A DNA stretch of 64,000 bases from Streptomyces sp. YPW6 (GCF_018866325.1 NZ_CP076457.1:1054001-1118000); one strand, 5' to 3'. Positions 44,079 to 54,852 are shown, counted from the first letter of the stretch. Numbers and translations: made by a program. The notes: generated by a model from the sequence alone, not told the origin.

Positions 44079-47000
44079 ATGCACGACGACCGCGCCCTGG
44101 TGGAGGGCCGCCTGGAGCGGGCCCTCCACCAGTTCGTCCGCCCGGCCCAGTACGCCGCCCGCACCCCGCTCGCCCTGTCCGTGTGGCACGTGCCGGGTGA
44201 GCCGGTGCCGGTGGCGGAGGCCCTCGGGGCGGACTTCGTGCCGTTCACGGCCGGTACGGAGTGGGGGAAGCCCTGGTCCACCAGCTGGTTCCGGCTGCGG
44301 GGAGCGGTGCCCGGGGAGTGGTCCGGGCGCCGGGTGGAAGTGGTCGTCGATCCGGGGTTCACCGGCCAGGGACCGGGCTTCCAGGCCGAGGGGATGCTGT
44401 ACGACCATCTGGGCGTCCCCCTGAAGGGTGTTCATCCGCGCAGCCGGCACCTGACGCTCGCCCACCCGGCGGCGGGCGGGGAGCCGGTCGATCTGCTGCT
44501 GGAGGCGGCCGCCAACCCGGCGGTGCTGGAGCACGGCTTCGCGCCGACCCCGCTCGGTGACGTGCTGACGTCCGGCGACCGTCCCCCGTACCGCTTCGCC
44601 TCCGCCGATCTCGCGGTCCTCGACGAGGAGGTCTGGCATCTGGTCCTGGACATCGAGGTGCTGTCCGAGCTGATGCACGAGCTGCCCGACGACCGTTCCC
44701 GGCGGCACGAGATCCTGCGGGCGCTGGAGTCGATGCTCGACGCGCTGGACCTGCACGACGTCTCCGGCACCGCGGCGGCGGGCCGGGCGGCCCTGGCAGG
44801 CGTGCTGGCGCGGCCCGCGTCCGCGAGCGCCCACCGGATCTCGGCGGCCGGGCACGCGCACATCGACTCGGCGTGGCTCTGGCCGCTGCGCGAGACCGTC
44901 CGCAAGGCGTCCCGGACGTTCGCCAATGTCACCGCCCTCGCGCGGGACTACCCGGAGCTGGTCTTCGCCTGTTCGCAGGCCCAGCAGTACGCCTGGGTGA
45001 AGGAGCACCAGCCGCACGTCTGGGAGCGGATCAAGGAGGCGGTGGCGGCGGGCCAGTGGACGCCGGTCGGCTCGATGTGGGTGGAGTCGGATGCCAACCT
45101 GCCGGGCGGCGAGGCGCTGGCCCGCCAACTCGTCCACGGGAAGCGGTTCTTCGCGAAGGAGCTGGGCGTCGAGACGGAGGAGATCTGGCTGCCGGACTCC
45201 TTCGGCTACACCGCCGCCTTCCCCCAACTGGCCCGACTGGCGGGGGTCACGTGGTTCCTCACCCAGAAGCTCTCGTGGAACCAGCACAACAGCATGCCGC
45301 ACCACACCTTCTGGTGGGAGGGCATCGACGGCACCCGGGTCTTCACGCACTTCCCGCCGGTCGACACCTACAACGCCCAGCTCCACGCCCGCGAACTGGC
45401 GCACGCGGAGCAGAACTTCGCGGAGAAGGGCCGGGCGACACGTTCGCTGGTGCCGTTCGGCTGGGGCGACGGCGGGGGCGGGCCGACCCGCGAGATGCTG
45501 GAGCGGGCCCGCCGGCTGCGGGATCTGGAGGGCTCGCCGCGGGTGACGGTCGAGGCGCCCTCGGCGTTCTTCGCGGCGGCCGAGGAGGAGTACGGGGAGC
45601 GAGCGCCCGTCTGGTCGGGCGAACTGTACCTGGAGCTGCACCGGGCCACGTACACCACGCAGGCGAAGACCAAGCAGGGCAATCGCCGCAGCGAACATCT
45701 GCTGCGTGAGGCCGAGTTGTGGGCGACGGCGGCCGCGCTGCACTCCCCCGCGTACGCCTATCCCTTCGACCGGCTCGACCGGGTGTGGAAGACGGTGCTG
45801 CTGCACCAGTTCCACGACATCCTGCCCGGTTCCTCGATCGCCTGGGTGCATCGCGAGGCCCGGGACACCTACGAGGAGGTGCGCGCCGAGCTGGCGGACC
45901 TGGTGGCCGGAGCGGTCACCTCGCTGGGCGCGGCCGAGGGCATGGTGGCGCTCAACTCCTCGCCGTACGACCGTGTCCAGGTGATCGAGCTGGATGCGCA
46001 GGCGGCCGGGGTGCTGCCGTCGGGGGCGCACGTACAGGAGCTGGGCGAGGGCCGGGCGGCGGTGCTGGCGCGGAGTCCGGGGCTCGGGGCGGGCCTGCTG
46101 GACGGGGCGGCGGTCCCCCGGCACCCGGTGACGGCCGAGGCGTCACCGGGGCGTGGGGGCGTCGTCCTGGACAACGGGCTGCTGCGGGTGGTGGTGGACG
46201 GCGACGGGCTGGTCTCGTCGGCCCGCGACCTGGTCGCCGGCCGCGAGGTGCTGGTGCCCGGCGCCCGTGCCAACCTCCTCCAGCTGCACCCGGACCACCC
46301 CAACCACTGGGACGCGTGGGACATCGACCGGCACTACCGGAACACCCGCACCGACCTCATCGGCGCCGACTCGGTGTCCCTGGTGGAGGAGGGGCCGCTG
46401 CGGGCGGCCGTGCGGGTGGTGCGCTCGTTCGGGAGGTCGACCGTCGTGCAGGAGGTGCGGCTCGCGGCGGGGGCCCGCCTGCTCGACATCGACACGGAGG
46501 TGGACTGGCAGGAGTCGGAGAAGGTCCTCAAGGCCGCCTTCCCGCTCGATGTGCACGCCGAACGGTCCACCGCCGAAATCCAGTTCGGGCATGTCCACCG
46601 GGCGACCCACGACAACACGTCCTGGGACGCGGCCCGTTTCGAGATCTGCGCCCACCGCTGGCTCCGGGTCGCCGAGCCGGGCTACGGGGTCGCGCTGCTC
46701 AACGACTCGACGTACGGCCACGATGTGACCCGCACCCCGCATCCGGACGGCCTCGGCACGACCGTACGGCTGACGCTGCTGCGGGCTCCGCGCAGCCCGG
46801 ATCCGCACACGGATCTGGGCGTGCACCGCTTCCGGTACGCGCTCGCGCCCGGCGCGGAGGTGACGGACGCCGTGCGGGAGGGCCTGGCGCTGAACCTCCC
46901 GCTGCGGGCGGCGGTGGCTCCGGTGGTGCCCGCGCTGGTGTCGACGGGGCATCCGGGGGTGACGGTCGGGTCGGTCAAGCTCGCCGAGGACCGGAGCGGG

Positions 47001-47195
47001 GACGTGGTCGTACGGCTCTACGAGTCGGCGGGCGGCCGGGCGCGGACCTGGCTGACGGCGGCGTTCCCGGTCGCGGCGGCCCGGATCACCGATCTGCTGG
47101 AACGGCCGCTGCACCCGGCGGTGACGGAGGAGAACGGGATCGTCCTCGACCTGCGGCCGTTCCAGATCCTGACGGTGCGGCTGACGCCGGCGTGA
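44079..47195 (+). CDS. Alpha-mannosidase, GH38
   Basis: 1038 residues, the normal length. After an N-terminal beta domain, the catalytic domain starts at AGHAHIDSAWLWPLRET, with zinc ligands H259/H261 region and D263; the nucleophile is D373 in WLPDSFGYTAAFPQ. SWNQHNSMPHHTFWWEGIDGTRVFTHFPPVDTYNA is another GH38 hallmark, here cited as two adjoining blocks. C-terminal beta-sandwich domains follow (FGHVHRATHDNTSWD, GVALLNDSTYGHD). No signal peptide, so it acts on imported manno-oligosaccharides or on glycan turnover inside the cell. The ATG at 44079 follows GAGGAG. Neighbours give no further clue. Confidence 0.93.
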   Translation: MHDDRALVEGRLERALHQFVRPAQYAARTPLALSVWHVPGEPVPVAEALGADFVPFTAGTEWGKPWSTSWFRLRGAVPGEWSGRRVEVVVDPGFTGQGPGFQAEGMLYDHLGVPLKGVHPRSRHLTLAHPAAGGEPVDLLLEAAANPAVLEHGFAPTPLGDVLTSGDRPPYRFASADLAVLDEEVWHLVLDIEVLSELMHELPDDRSRRHEILRALESMLDALDLHDVSGTAAAGRAALAGVLARPASASAHRISAAGHAHIDSAWLWPLRETVRKASRTFANVTALARDYPELVFACSQAQQYAWVKEHQPHVWERIKEAVAAGQWTPVGSMWVESDANLPGGEALARQLVHGKRFFAKELGVETEEIWLPDSFGYTAAFPQLARLAGVTWFLTQKLSWNQHNSMPHHTFWWEGIDGTRVFTHFPPVDTYNAQLHARELAHAEQNFAEKGRATRSLVPFGWGDGGGGPTREMLERARRLRDLEGSPRVTVEAPSAFFAAAEEEYGERAPVWSGELYLELHRATYTTQAKTKQGNRRSEHLLREAELWATAAALHSPAYAYPFDRLDRVWKTVLLHQFHDILPGSSIAWVHREARDTYEEVRAELADLVAGAVTSLGAAEGMVALNSSPYDRVQVIELDAQAAGVLPSGAHVQELGEGRAAVLARSPGLGAGLLDGAAVPRHPVTAEASPGRGGVVLDNGLLRVVVDGDGLVSSARDLVAGREVLVPGARANLLQLHPDHPNHWDAWDIDRHYRNTRTDLIGADSVSLVEEGPLRAAVRVVRSFGRSTVVQEVRLAAGARLLDIDTEVDWQESEKVLKAAFPLDVHAERSTAEIQFGHVHRATHDNTSWDAARFEICAHRWLRVAEPGYGVALLNDSTYGHDVTRTPHPDGLGTTVRLTLLRAPRSPDPHTDLGVHRFRYALAPGAEVTDAVREGLALNLPLRAAVAPVVPALVSTGHPGVTVGSVKLAEDRSGDVVVRLYESAGGRARTWLTAAFPVAAARITDLLERPLHPAVTEENGIVLDLRPFQILTVRLTPA

Positions 47196-47216
47196 CGGGG
47201 CCCGGCGCGGAGACGG

Positions 47217-48959
47217 TCAGGGGCGCGGCACGTTGCGCAGGTTGGAGCGGGCCATCTGGAGCATCCGGCCCACTCCGCCGTCCAGCACGATCTTGCTGGC
47301 GGAGAGCGCGAAGCCGGTGACCATCTCGGCGCTGATCTTCGGCGGAATGGAGAGCGCGTTCGGGTCGGTGACCACGTCGACGAGCGCGGGGCCCTTGTGC
47401 TTGAACGCGTCCTTGAGCGCGGACTGGAGTTGCTTGGGCTTCTCCACGCGTACGCCGAAGGCGCCGGCCGCACGGGCGATGGCGGCGAAGTCGGGGTTCT
47501 TGTTGGTGGTCCCGTAGGACGGCAGCCCCGCCACCAGCATCTCCAACTCGACCATGCCGAGCGATGAGTTGTTGAACAGCACGACCTTCACCGGCAGGTC
47601 GTACTGGACCAGGGTGAGGAAGTCGCCCATCAGCATGGAGAATCCGCCGTCGCCGGACATCGCGACGACCTGCCGGTCCCGGTCGGTGAACTGGGCGCCG
47701 ATCGCCTGCGGCAGGGCGTTGGCCATGGAGCCGTGACTGAACGAACCGATCACCCGCCGCTTGCCGTTGGGCGTGAGGTAGCGGGCGGCCCAGACATTGT
47801 TCATCCCGGTGTCGACGGTGAACACGGCGTCCTCGTCGGCCATCTCGTCCAGCACGGAGGCGACGTACTCGGGGTGGATCGGGACGTGCTTCTCGACCTT
47901 GCGGGTGTAGGCCTTGACCACGCCCTCCAGGGCGTTGGCATGCTTCTTCAGCATCCGGTCGAGGAACCTGCGGTCGGCCTTGGGCTTCACCCGGGGGGTC
48001 AGACAGCGCAGCGTCTCGCGCACATCGCCCCAGACAGCGAGGTCGAGCTTGGAGCGGCGGCCGAGGTGTTCGGGACGCACGTCGACCTGGACGATCTTCA
48101 CGTCGTCCGGGAGGAAGGCGTTGTACGGGAAGTCGGTGCCGAGCAGGACGAGGAGGTCGCACTCGTGGGTCGCCTCGTACGCGGCGCCGTAGCCGAGCAG
48201 CCCGCTCATCCCGACGTCGTACGGATTGTCGTACTGGATCCACTCCTTGCCGCGCAGCGCGTGCCCGACGGGGGACTTGATCTTCTCGGCGAACTCCATG
48301 ACCTCGGCGTGCGCCCCGGCCGTGCCGCTGCCGCAGAACAGCGTCACCCGTTTGGCCTCGTCCACCATGCGGCAGAGCTTGTCGATCTCGTCGTCGCCTG
48401 GCCGGACGGTGGGCCGCTCGGTGACCAGGGCGTGTTCGATGCTCTTCTCGGGGGCGGGCTTGGAGGCGATGTCCCCCGGCATGGCGACGACGCTGACCCC
48501 GCCCCGGCCGATGGCGTGCTGGATCGCCGTCTGGAGCAGCCGGGGCATCTGCTCCGGGTTGGAGATCATCTCGTTGTAGTGGCTGCACTCCTGGAACAGC
48601 AGCTCGGGGTGGGTCTCCTGGAAGTAGCCGAGGCCGATCTCCCCGGAGGGGATGTGCGAGGCGAGGGCCAGCACCGGGGCCATGGAGCGGTGCGCGTCGT
48701 ACAGACCGTTGATCAGGTGCAGATTGCCCGGCCCGCAGGAGCCCGCGCAGGCCGCGAGCGAGCCGGTGACCTGCGCTTCGGCTCCGGCGGCGAAGGCGGC
48801 GGTCTCCTCGTGCCGGACATGGATCCAGTCAATGGCCGAGTTACGCCGGATGGCGTCCACGACGGGGTTCAGGCTGTCGCCGACGACGCCGTACAGACGC
48901 TTGACGCCCGCCCTGGCGAGGATGTCGACGAACTGCTCCGCCACGTTCTGCTTGGCCAT
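47217..48959 (-). CDS. poxB: Pyruvate oxidase/pyruvate:quinone oxidoreductase (PoxB-like)
   Basis: Oxidatively decarboxylates pyruvate to acetate and CO2 with ThDP and FAD, passing electrons to quinone at the membrane. 580 residues. The ThDP glutamate lies in VRHEETAAFAAGAEA, GPGNLHLINGLYDA and HIPSGEIGLGYFQETHP are PoxB-type blocks, and the Mg/ThDP motif begins GDGGFSMLMGDFLTLVQ and ends FNN. The C-terminus (ILDGGVGRMLQMARSNLRNVPRP-like, positions 47217-47285) aligns in place with the lipid-binding tail of E. coli PoxB. ATG at 48959 with AAGGAAGGG upstream. Convergent to the mannosidase gene, 21 bp apart. Confidence 0.92.
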   Translation of the reverse strand: MAKQNVAEQFVDILARAGVKRLYGVVGDSLNPVVDAIRRNSAIDWIHVRHEETAAFAAGAEAQVTGSLAACAGSCGPGNLHLINGLYDAHRSMAPVLALASHIPSGEIGLGYFQETHPELLFQECSHYNEMISNPEQMPRLLQTAIQHAIGRGGVSVVAMPGDIASKPAPEKSIEHALVTERPTVRPGDDEIDKLCRMVDEAKRVTLFCGSGTAGAHAEVMEFAEKIKSPVGHALRGKEWIQYDNPYDVGMSGLLGYGAAYEATHECDLLVLLGTDFPYNAFLPDDVKIVQVDVRPEHLGRRSKLDLAVWGDVRETLRCLTPRVKPKADRRFLDRMLKKHANALEGVVKAYTRKVEKHVPIHPEYVASVLDEMADEDAVFTVDTGMNNVWAARYLTPNGKRRVIGSFSHGSMANALPQAIGAQFTDRDRQVVAMSGDGGFSMLMGDFLTLVQYDLPVKVVLFNNSSLGMVELEMLVAGLPSYGTTNKNPDFAAIARAAGAFGVRVEKPKQLQSALKDAFKHKGPALVDVVTDPNALSIPPKISAEMVTGFALSASKIVLDGGVGRMLQMARSNLRNVPRP

Positions 48960-49071
48960 GGGTGCGCGCCCTTCCTTGCCCGTGCTCCGTGCACTTCGGT
49001 TGTCCGGGGACCGGAGCGGCGAAACACGCTTCCGCCGGGCTCCGGAATCCATCAACCCACGGGGCGCGCGG

Positions 49072-50884
49072 TTACGCCTCCCAGACGGCGGCGCAGGTGC
49101 GGTCGTCGGCGTATCCCTTGATCCGGAGCTGGGTGTCGGCGAGGAAGGCGGGCAGTCCGGGCGGCCCCTCGGTCCCCCAGCGCCCGGCGAGCTCGCCGGG
49201 GAGCGCCGGCTCGCCGCGCATGGGCTCGGCCAGTCCGTTGCTGCACAGCATCAGCGTGTCGCCGGGGCGGGCCACGGAGGCCCGGAACCCGAAGGGCCGG
49301 CCGGGCGGCTGCGGGGGCCCCTCGGCGTCCGGGGACACCGGCCCGGTGATCTGGAGGTCCATGGTCAGCCGGTCCCCGTCCGGTCCGGCCTCCGGCTCGT
49401 CGCCCGGACGGACGGCCGGGTCCTGCGGGGCGACGGGCTCCAGGTCCTGCCAGAGCCCGTCGCGGAGCCGGAACAGGCCGCCGCTGCCGACGCCGAAGAA
49501 GACCCGGGTGCGGCACTCGGGGTCGGCGGGGAGCAGGAGGCAGCGGAGGTTGGCGGTGTACGCGTCGGGCTCGACGCCGAGTTCGGCGGCGCGGGCGCGC
49601 AGCTTGCCGTACGTACGGTCGATGAGCCGGTGCAGCCCGGACTTCAGGTCGTCCCGGCGCCCCGCTCTTATGTCCTCGGAGAGCCGCAGATGGCTGCGGG
49701 CGACGGCCCCGCCGATCCAGCGACAGGCGTCGGCGGCGGCGAGGTGGGCCGCCTCGCCGTCCCGTCGGCCGCCTGCCACGGCGACCAGCACGAGGGCGCT
49801 CTCGGCGGCCCCGAAGCGGGCGGTGAGCAGCCCGTCGCGCCGGGGCTCACCGCGGAACCGGGCGGAGTCGCCGCGGACGGAGGCGGTGCGCAGGGTGTAC
49901 GTCCCGTAGCGCGCGCCGTCCAGAACGGTGTCGGGGACGAGACCGTCCAGATTCTCCGAGGTGGCGGACGGCAGGGCGGCGGGCTCGGCGTCGTAGGTGG
50001 GCGGCCGGTCCCCCAGGTGCCCGACGGCGGGCCGCACCCCGGCGGCCGCGGGATCCGGTGGTGGTTCGTGCAGCGCACCGGGGTCGGCCGCGGGACCGGC
50101 TCCGGGAGGCCTGCCGGACTCGGGCGCGGCCGGCGCACGCGGCGCGGCGAAGGTCCGAGGCCCCGCCTGCCCGCCGGGCGCCTCCCAGGGCGCGGGGAAG
50201 ACGTCGGTGCGGGGTGGCGAGGGCGGAGGCGTGACACGCGGGTCCGGAGAGAGCCCGGGGGCCGGGGCGGGGCTCGCGGACGGAACGGGCGGGGCCGCGG
50301 GGACCGGGGCGGAACGGACGGCGGGGCGGGCAAGGGGCGGTGGCCGACCGCTGGGCGGGAGCCGGCCCCGGAGCGGGAGCGGACGGCGGGGGCGGGGCAG
50401 ACCGCGGGGGCGGGGCAGACCGCGGGGGCGCGGCCTCTGTCGGGGCCGGAGCCTCTGTCGGGGCGGAGCCGGTGGCCACCGTCGAAGCCGACGGCGGAGC
50501 AGGGGCAGGAACCTCAGCCGCAGCCGCGAGGACGGCCGGGGCCGGGGCACCGCCCCCGTGCGGGCCACCGACGGCGTGCGGGTCTTCGTGGCCTTCCGCG
50601 TCGACGCCTTCTGCGTCGGGCGCCTCGTAGCGGTCCGCGAACGGGTCCGTGTACGGGTCCTCGTACGCGTCCGGGTCGGGGCCCTCTGACGGCTCCGGCG
50701 CGGTCTCGGGCGCGGCGGCCCGGTGGTCGTCCGGCGGCCTGCTCACCGTGTCCGACACGGAGTCGAAGCGGTCGTCGAGACTGTCGGCCGCGCGGCTGGG
50801 ACCGGTGTCCGGCGCGGACTCGTCGTACAGCTTGCGCCACCAGTCGTCCTCATGGGCGGCGGGCTTCTCCCCCTGCTGACTCAT
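49072..50884 (-). pseudogene. PP2C-like serine/threonine phosphatase gene interrupted by a frameshift
   Basis: The N-terminal part (from ATG 50884: SQQGEKPAAHEDDWWRKLYD..., then an acidic and Pro/Ala-rich linker) and the C-terminal catalytic part lie in frames one base apart. In each frame the Ala/Pro-rich composition turns Arg-rich at about 50330-50340 (AGGGGC on the plus strand), so one base is gained or lost in that C/G run. The catalytic part reads ASVRGDSARFRGEPRRDGLLTARFG, VAVAGGRRDGEAAHLAA, TLMLCSNGLAEPM and GYADDRTCAAVWE, a PP2C-like fold lacking some metal Asp residues (normally DG-GG and DD/DN). Either a true mutation, a sequencing error in a GC homopolymer, or translational slippage. 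Confidence 0.7.
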
Positions 50885-50950
50885 GCCCCTATTGTCCACC
50901 GCGAAGGCGGCCCGAAAACGGGGCATCGGGAAAAAGTGGCCCGTAAACAG

Positions 50951-50998
50951 GGTCCGCCGGGCGGCCCCACCCCCCACGGGAAGGACGCCCGGCGGACC
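50951..50998 (-). terminator. Perfect 13-bp hairpin downstream of the subtilase gene
   Basis: GGTCCGCCGGGCG (50951-50963) pairs with 50986-50998; 22-nt loop. It sits 84 nt beyond the subtilase stop. Confidence 0.6.
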
Positions 50999-51081
50999 GG
51001 TCCCAACGATCGGCATCTCGGCGTTTCAGCCGGTCATATGCTCAGCCGGTCTTCGGTTCGGCGGCTCGCTGTGCCCGCTCC

Positions 51082-54000
51082 TCAGCGCACGGCATACGCG
51101 TCGTTGACGGTCTGGACGACGGAGGTGCCGTTCGCGTCGGTGAGTTCCGTCCGCAGGGTGACGGACTGGCCGGCCGCGTCCGCGTGGTCGACGGTCGCCG
51201 TCCAGCGGCCGCCCCGCCGCCCGGTGGTGGCCGCGTGCCAGGTAGAGCCGCCGTCGTAGCTGAACGAGACCTTCACACCGGTGAGTTCACCGGGGGTGTA
51301 CCCGGCGTGCCCGGTCACGGCGAGGCCGATCCGCCGACCGTTCTTCGCGGGCACCGTCTTCATGCCGTCGGTGGGCACGTCGTAGCGCGGGAAGAGCAGC
51401 GGCAGCCCCTGCGACGCCACGTCCGGCTTCCGTTCGGAGCGGAAGCCCCACGTGGTCTCCGTCCGCGTGGAACGCTTCCAGACCGTCGCGGGCGAGCCGA
51501 TCTTCGTGGTCGTCAGGGTGAGTTCGTACGCGGCGTCCTCGGCGGGCACGGTGAACACGCCGAACGGATAGCCGCTCTCGCCGACGAGGTCGCCGTCACG
51601 TTCGAGCCGCATGCCGCCGATGTCGCCGAACGATCCCTGCCGGCCCACGTGTTCGGTGTCGGTCATGAAGGCGGGGGCGACGCCGATGAGATTGCCCTGC
51701 CGTTCGCCGGCGAGCGCCTGCGCGCCGTTCGCGTCGCGCGGGGCGCCGGGGACCAGCAGGCCCCGGTACCACTCCTCCGTCGTGGCCCGGCCCGCCCGGT
51801 ACGTACGGGCGTCGCCGGTCATCAGCTCGCCCCACGGGAAGCTGGAGGAGAGCGTCTTCTGCCAGACCGTGTCCCCGGCCGTGTAGTACTCGGTGCGCTT
51901 GCCGGGGGCGGCGACGAGGGCGAGGGAGGAGGCGCTGTAGGTCGCGCCGTAGGGGCGGGAGACGAGCAGCGTGTCGACGAAGTCGGTGGCCACGCCCATC
52001 GATTCATGGGTGGAGACGACCGAGCCGAGCTTCTTGTCCCGGACCTTGTAGGTGCGGCCGGAGGTGATCTGCCCCTTCTCCGGGAACGCGAGGTTGTAGA
52101 CGAACGGGCTGACGGCCGTGGCGGCCCAGGAGACCTCCGTCTTCCCCGTGCCGAGGGCCGTCCTCAGCACGGCGGCCTCGTCGGCGCGCAGGCCGAGGAC
52201 CGGCAGGGGCGCGGCCCCGAAGCCGAGGCCCGGCTGCCAGTCGCCGGACGACGGGCGGTGCACGAGGAGTGCCTTCGCCCCTGCGGCCTCGGCGGCCCGA
52301 GCCTGGGCCAGGACGTTCGGGGCGTCGTCACCGACCTCCACGAGGGCGATCCGGCCCCTCGCTCCGGCGGCCTCCAGGTCGGCGGCGCCGCCCGCTCCGG
52401 CGTCGACGACCTCGGCGCGGCCGGTGCCGTCCAGGTTGACCGAGCCCGTGGTGGCGGGCCGGGGGTGCAGGGCGGCTCCGCCGGTCACGGAGAACTTCCG
52501 GATCTGCGGGGCGTACGCCCGCCAGAACGAGGCGAACTCGAAGTCCCCGTCGCGGGCCCTGCCCTGGACGTCGACCAGGTAGTCCTTGATGATCCCGGTG
52601 CCGGAGATCGATCCGGAGTGCAGCCAGGTGTCGTCCCAGGAGCGCCCGAACGCGAGGGTCGCGCCGCGTGTCTCGGCGGCCCGGTCCTCGGTGCGGACCT
52701 TCAGGCGGTGGGCCTCGCGGGCGTCGAGGACGAGGGTGGTGTCCCGGGTGACGTTCAGCTGGGGGCGGGCCAGGTAGCCGACGGAACCGACGAGTTGACC
52801 CGTCGGGTCCGTGGTGTCGGGCGTCGCGATGAAGCTGGAGACGAAGTACGCGCCGGGCCGGACCTGGAAGGTCTGATCGGTGGCGCCCTCGTTGAAGCGG
52901 CGTTCACCGGAGGCGGTGTCGGTGCCGATCAGATCGAGGGAGGAGACGCCGTCGGCGGGCTTGCCGGTGCGGTCGACGAGCTTGACGCGCAGGGTGACGG
53001 TCTCCGGTGCCACGTACAGGGAGAACGGGGTGGAGACCGTGACTCCCCCGGTGGCCGTGGCGAGGACGCGGCCGGTGACGTCGCCGTACTGGGCGGCGGT
53101 CAGCCGGGCGGCGGGGTCGAGGGTGAGCGGCACCTCGACGGTCTCCCCGGCCGGCACGGTGACGGACGTGCGGCCCGGCGAGGCGATCCTGGAGCGGACG
53201 GGAGAGCCGTCGTTGCCGGTGACACCGGCGACCTTCAGCGACAGCTCGACCGGCTTTGTGCCGGTGTTCGTGTAGGGCACGGCGACGGTGGTGCGGTCAC
53301 TCCTGTCCTGCGGCCAGTTGAAGCTGCCGCCCTGCACGGCGGGGGCGCCGGTCACGGGCGTACGGACGGCCCGGTCGACGTCGAGACGGCCGCCTCCGGT
53401 CTCGCGTACGTCACCGGGGACGGCGCTGTCCGCCGACGAGACCAGGGCCGCCTTGATCTGCTGGGCGGTCCAGTCGGGGTGACGCTGCTTCACCACCGCT
53501 GCCGCGCCCGCGACATGCGGGGCCGCCATCGACGTACCGGACATGGAGCGGTACGCCTGTGAGCCGCGGCCACCGGCGGCCGCGGCGGAGATACCGACGC
53601 CGGGCGCGGCGATCTCGGGCTTGAGGGTGTGCGAGACGGTCGCGGGGCCCCGGCTGGAGAAGTCCGCGGTGGAGTCGTCGCGGTCCACCGCGCCCACGGT
53701 CAGGACGCCGGGGGCGCAGCCGGGCGAGGAGACGGAGTTGAGGGACGGGCCGAGGTTTCCGGCGGCGACCACGAACAAGGTGTCCTTGCTCTTGCCGAGT
53801 TCGGCGGCGGCCATGCTCATCGGGTCGGTGCAGTCGGTGGGTTCGGCGCTGCCGAGGCTCATGGAGACGACGTCGGCCCGGTGGTCGACGGCCCACTGCA
53901 TGCCCGCGATGATCCAGGAGGCGGCGCCGGAGCCGCTGTCGTTGAGGACCTTGCCGACCATCAGGCCGGTGCCGGGGGCGACACCCTTGTTCCTCCCGTC

Positions 54001-54852
54001 ACTCGCCGCGCCGGAGCCGCCCACGGTGGAGGCGACGTGGGTGCCGTGACCCTGGCGGTCGTCGGTGTCGGCGGAGTCGGTGAAGTTCTCCGATGCGGTG
54101 ATCCGGCCCTCGAGGTCGGGGTGTCCGGCGTCCGCCCCGGTGTCCAGGACGGCCACCGTGGTGCCGGTGCCGTCATAGCCGGCGGCCCAGGCGCGGTCCG
54201 CGCCGACCTGATGGGCCGACTGGTCGAGACTGGCCTGAACCTTGCGGTCCAGCCAGAGCTTCTCGATGCCGGAGCCCGCACGGGAGCGGGGTGCCGTGAG
54301 GTCGGCCCAGAAGTCGGCGGCGTGCTTCTTGTCGGCCTTGAGCGCGAGTCCGCCGATGCTGTCGAGGGCCGCTCCGCGCTCGGCCCCGCGCGGGGTGACG
54401 AGGGTGCGGCGGGCGGTGTCGCCGGTGTAGGTGGCGATCAGCGGGACGGAGTCGGTGCGGCTGTCGTCGTACCCCTGACGGATCAGCCCGGTGACGTTGA
54501 ACAGTTCCTCGTCCACGGTGCCGGCGGCGAGCGCGGACACGGCGGACTCGGGGTAGACGTACAGGTCCGGGCCGGACCGCCGGGTCTGGAGGAGGGGCAC
54601 GGCGCCGTCCGCGCGGGGCAGGGCGGCGGCGGCGGGCGTGCCCGAGGCGTCCGTGGTCACCAGCACCCGGTCGCCGGTGACGAGCGTCAGCGTGACGGGC
54701 TTCGGCGCCTCGGCGGCGACGGCCGCGCTCCCGGTGATCGGTCTGCTCGCGTCTCGCCCGTCCGGTGGCGCGGCCACCGACGGCGCGATCACGGTGGCGG
54801 CGAGCACGGCGGCGGTCGCCGCTCCCAGTGCCGTACGCGATATCGGGCGCAT
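51082..54852 (-). CDS. Large secreted subtilisin-like serine protease (S8)
   Basis: 1256 residues. Signal peptide (~1-28), propeptide, then the S8 domain with a full triad: D237 in AVLDTGADAGHPDL, H269 in GHGTHVAST, S441 in GTSMAAPHVAG, oxyanion N366 in VAAGNLG. Long C-terminal region: Fn3-like strands, a PA-like domain (DLEAAGARGRIALVEVGDD, AAGAKALLVHRP) and further beta domains to the end. This is the streptomycete '1200-residue secreted peptidase' type used in nutrient scavenging. The ATG at 54852 follows GGGGAGAG and begins a clean signal peptide; in-frame codons further upstream overlap the promoter. Divergent from a TrmB/LuxR-like regulator. Confidence 0.93.
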   Translation of the reverse strand: MRPISRTALGAATAAVLAATVIAPSVAAPPDGRDASRPITGSAAVAAEAPKPVTLTLVTGDRVLVTTDASGTPAAAALPRADGAVPLLQTRRSGPDLYVYPESAVSALAAGTVDEELFNVTGLIRQGYDDSRTDSVPLIATYTGDTARRTLVTPRGAERGAALDSIGGLALKADKKHAADFWADLTAPRSRAGSGIEKLWLDRKVQASLDQSAHQVGADRAWAAGYDGTGTTVAVLDTGADAGHPDLEGRITASENFTDSADTDDRQGHGTHVASTVGGSGAASDGRNKGVAPGTGLMVGKVLNDSGSGAASWIIAGMQWAVDHRADVVSMSLGSAEPTDCTDPMSMAAAELGKSKDTLFVVAAGNLGPSLNSVSSPGCAPGVLTVGAVDRDDSTADFSSRGPATVSHTLKPEIAAPGVGISAAAAGGRGSQAYRSMSGTSMAAPHVAGAAAVVKQRHPDWTAQQIKAALVSSADSAVPGDVRETGGGRLDVDRAVRTPVTGAPAVQGGSFNWPQDRSDRTTVAVPYTNTGTKPVELSLKVAGVTGNDGSPVRSRIASPGRTSVTVPAGETVEVPLTLDPAARLTAAQYGDVTGRVLATATGGVTVSTPFSLYVAPETVTLRVKLVDRTGKPADGVSSLDLIGTDTASGERRFNEGATDQTFQVRPGAYFVSSFIATPDTTDPTGQLVGSVGYLARPQLNVTRDTTLVLDAREAHRLKVRTEDRAAETRGATLAFGRSWDDTWLHSGSISGTGIIKDYLVDVQGRARDGDFEFASFWRAYAPQIRKFSVTGGAALHPRPATTGSVNLDGTGRAEVVDAGAGGAADLEAAGARGRIALVEVGDDAPNVLAQARAAEAAGAKALLVHRPSSGDWQPGLGFGAAPLPVLGLRADEAAVLRTALGTGKTEVSWAATAVSPFVYNLAFPEKGQITSGRTYKVRDKKLGSVVSTHESMGVATDFVDTLLVSRPYGATYSASSLALVAAPGKRTEYYTAGDTVWQKTLSSSFPWGELMTGDARTYRAGRATTEEWYRGLLVPGAPRDANGAQALAGERQGNLIGVAPAFMTDTEHVGRQGSFGDIGGMRLERDGDLVGESGYPFGVFTVPAEDAAYELTLTTTKIGSPATVWKRSTRTETTWGFRSERKPDVASQGLPLLFPRYDVPTDGMKTVPAKNGRRIGLAVTGHAGYTPGELTGVKVSFSYDGGSTWHAATTGRRGGRWTATVDHADAAGQSVTLRTELTDANGTSVVQTVNDAYAVR

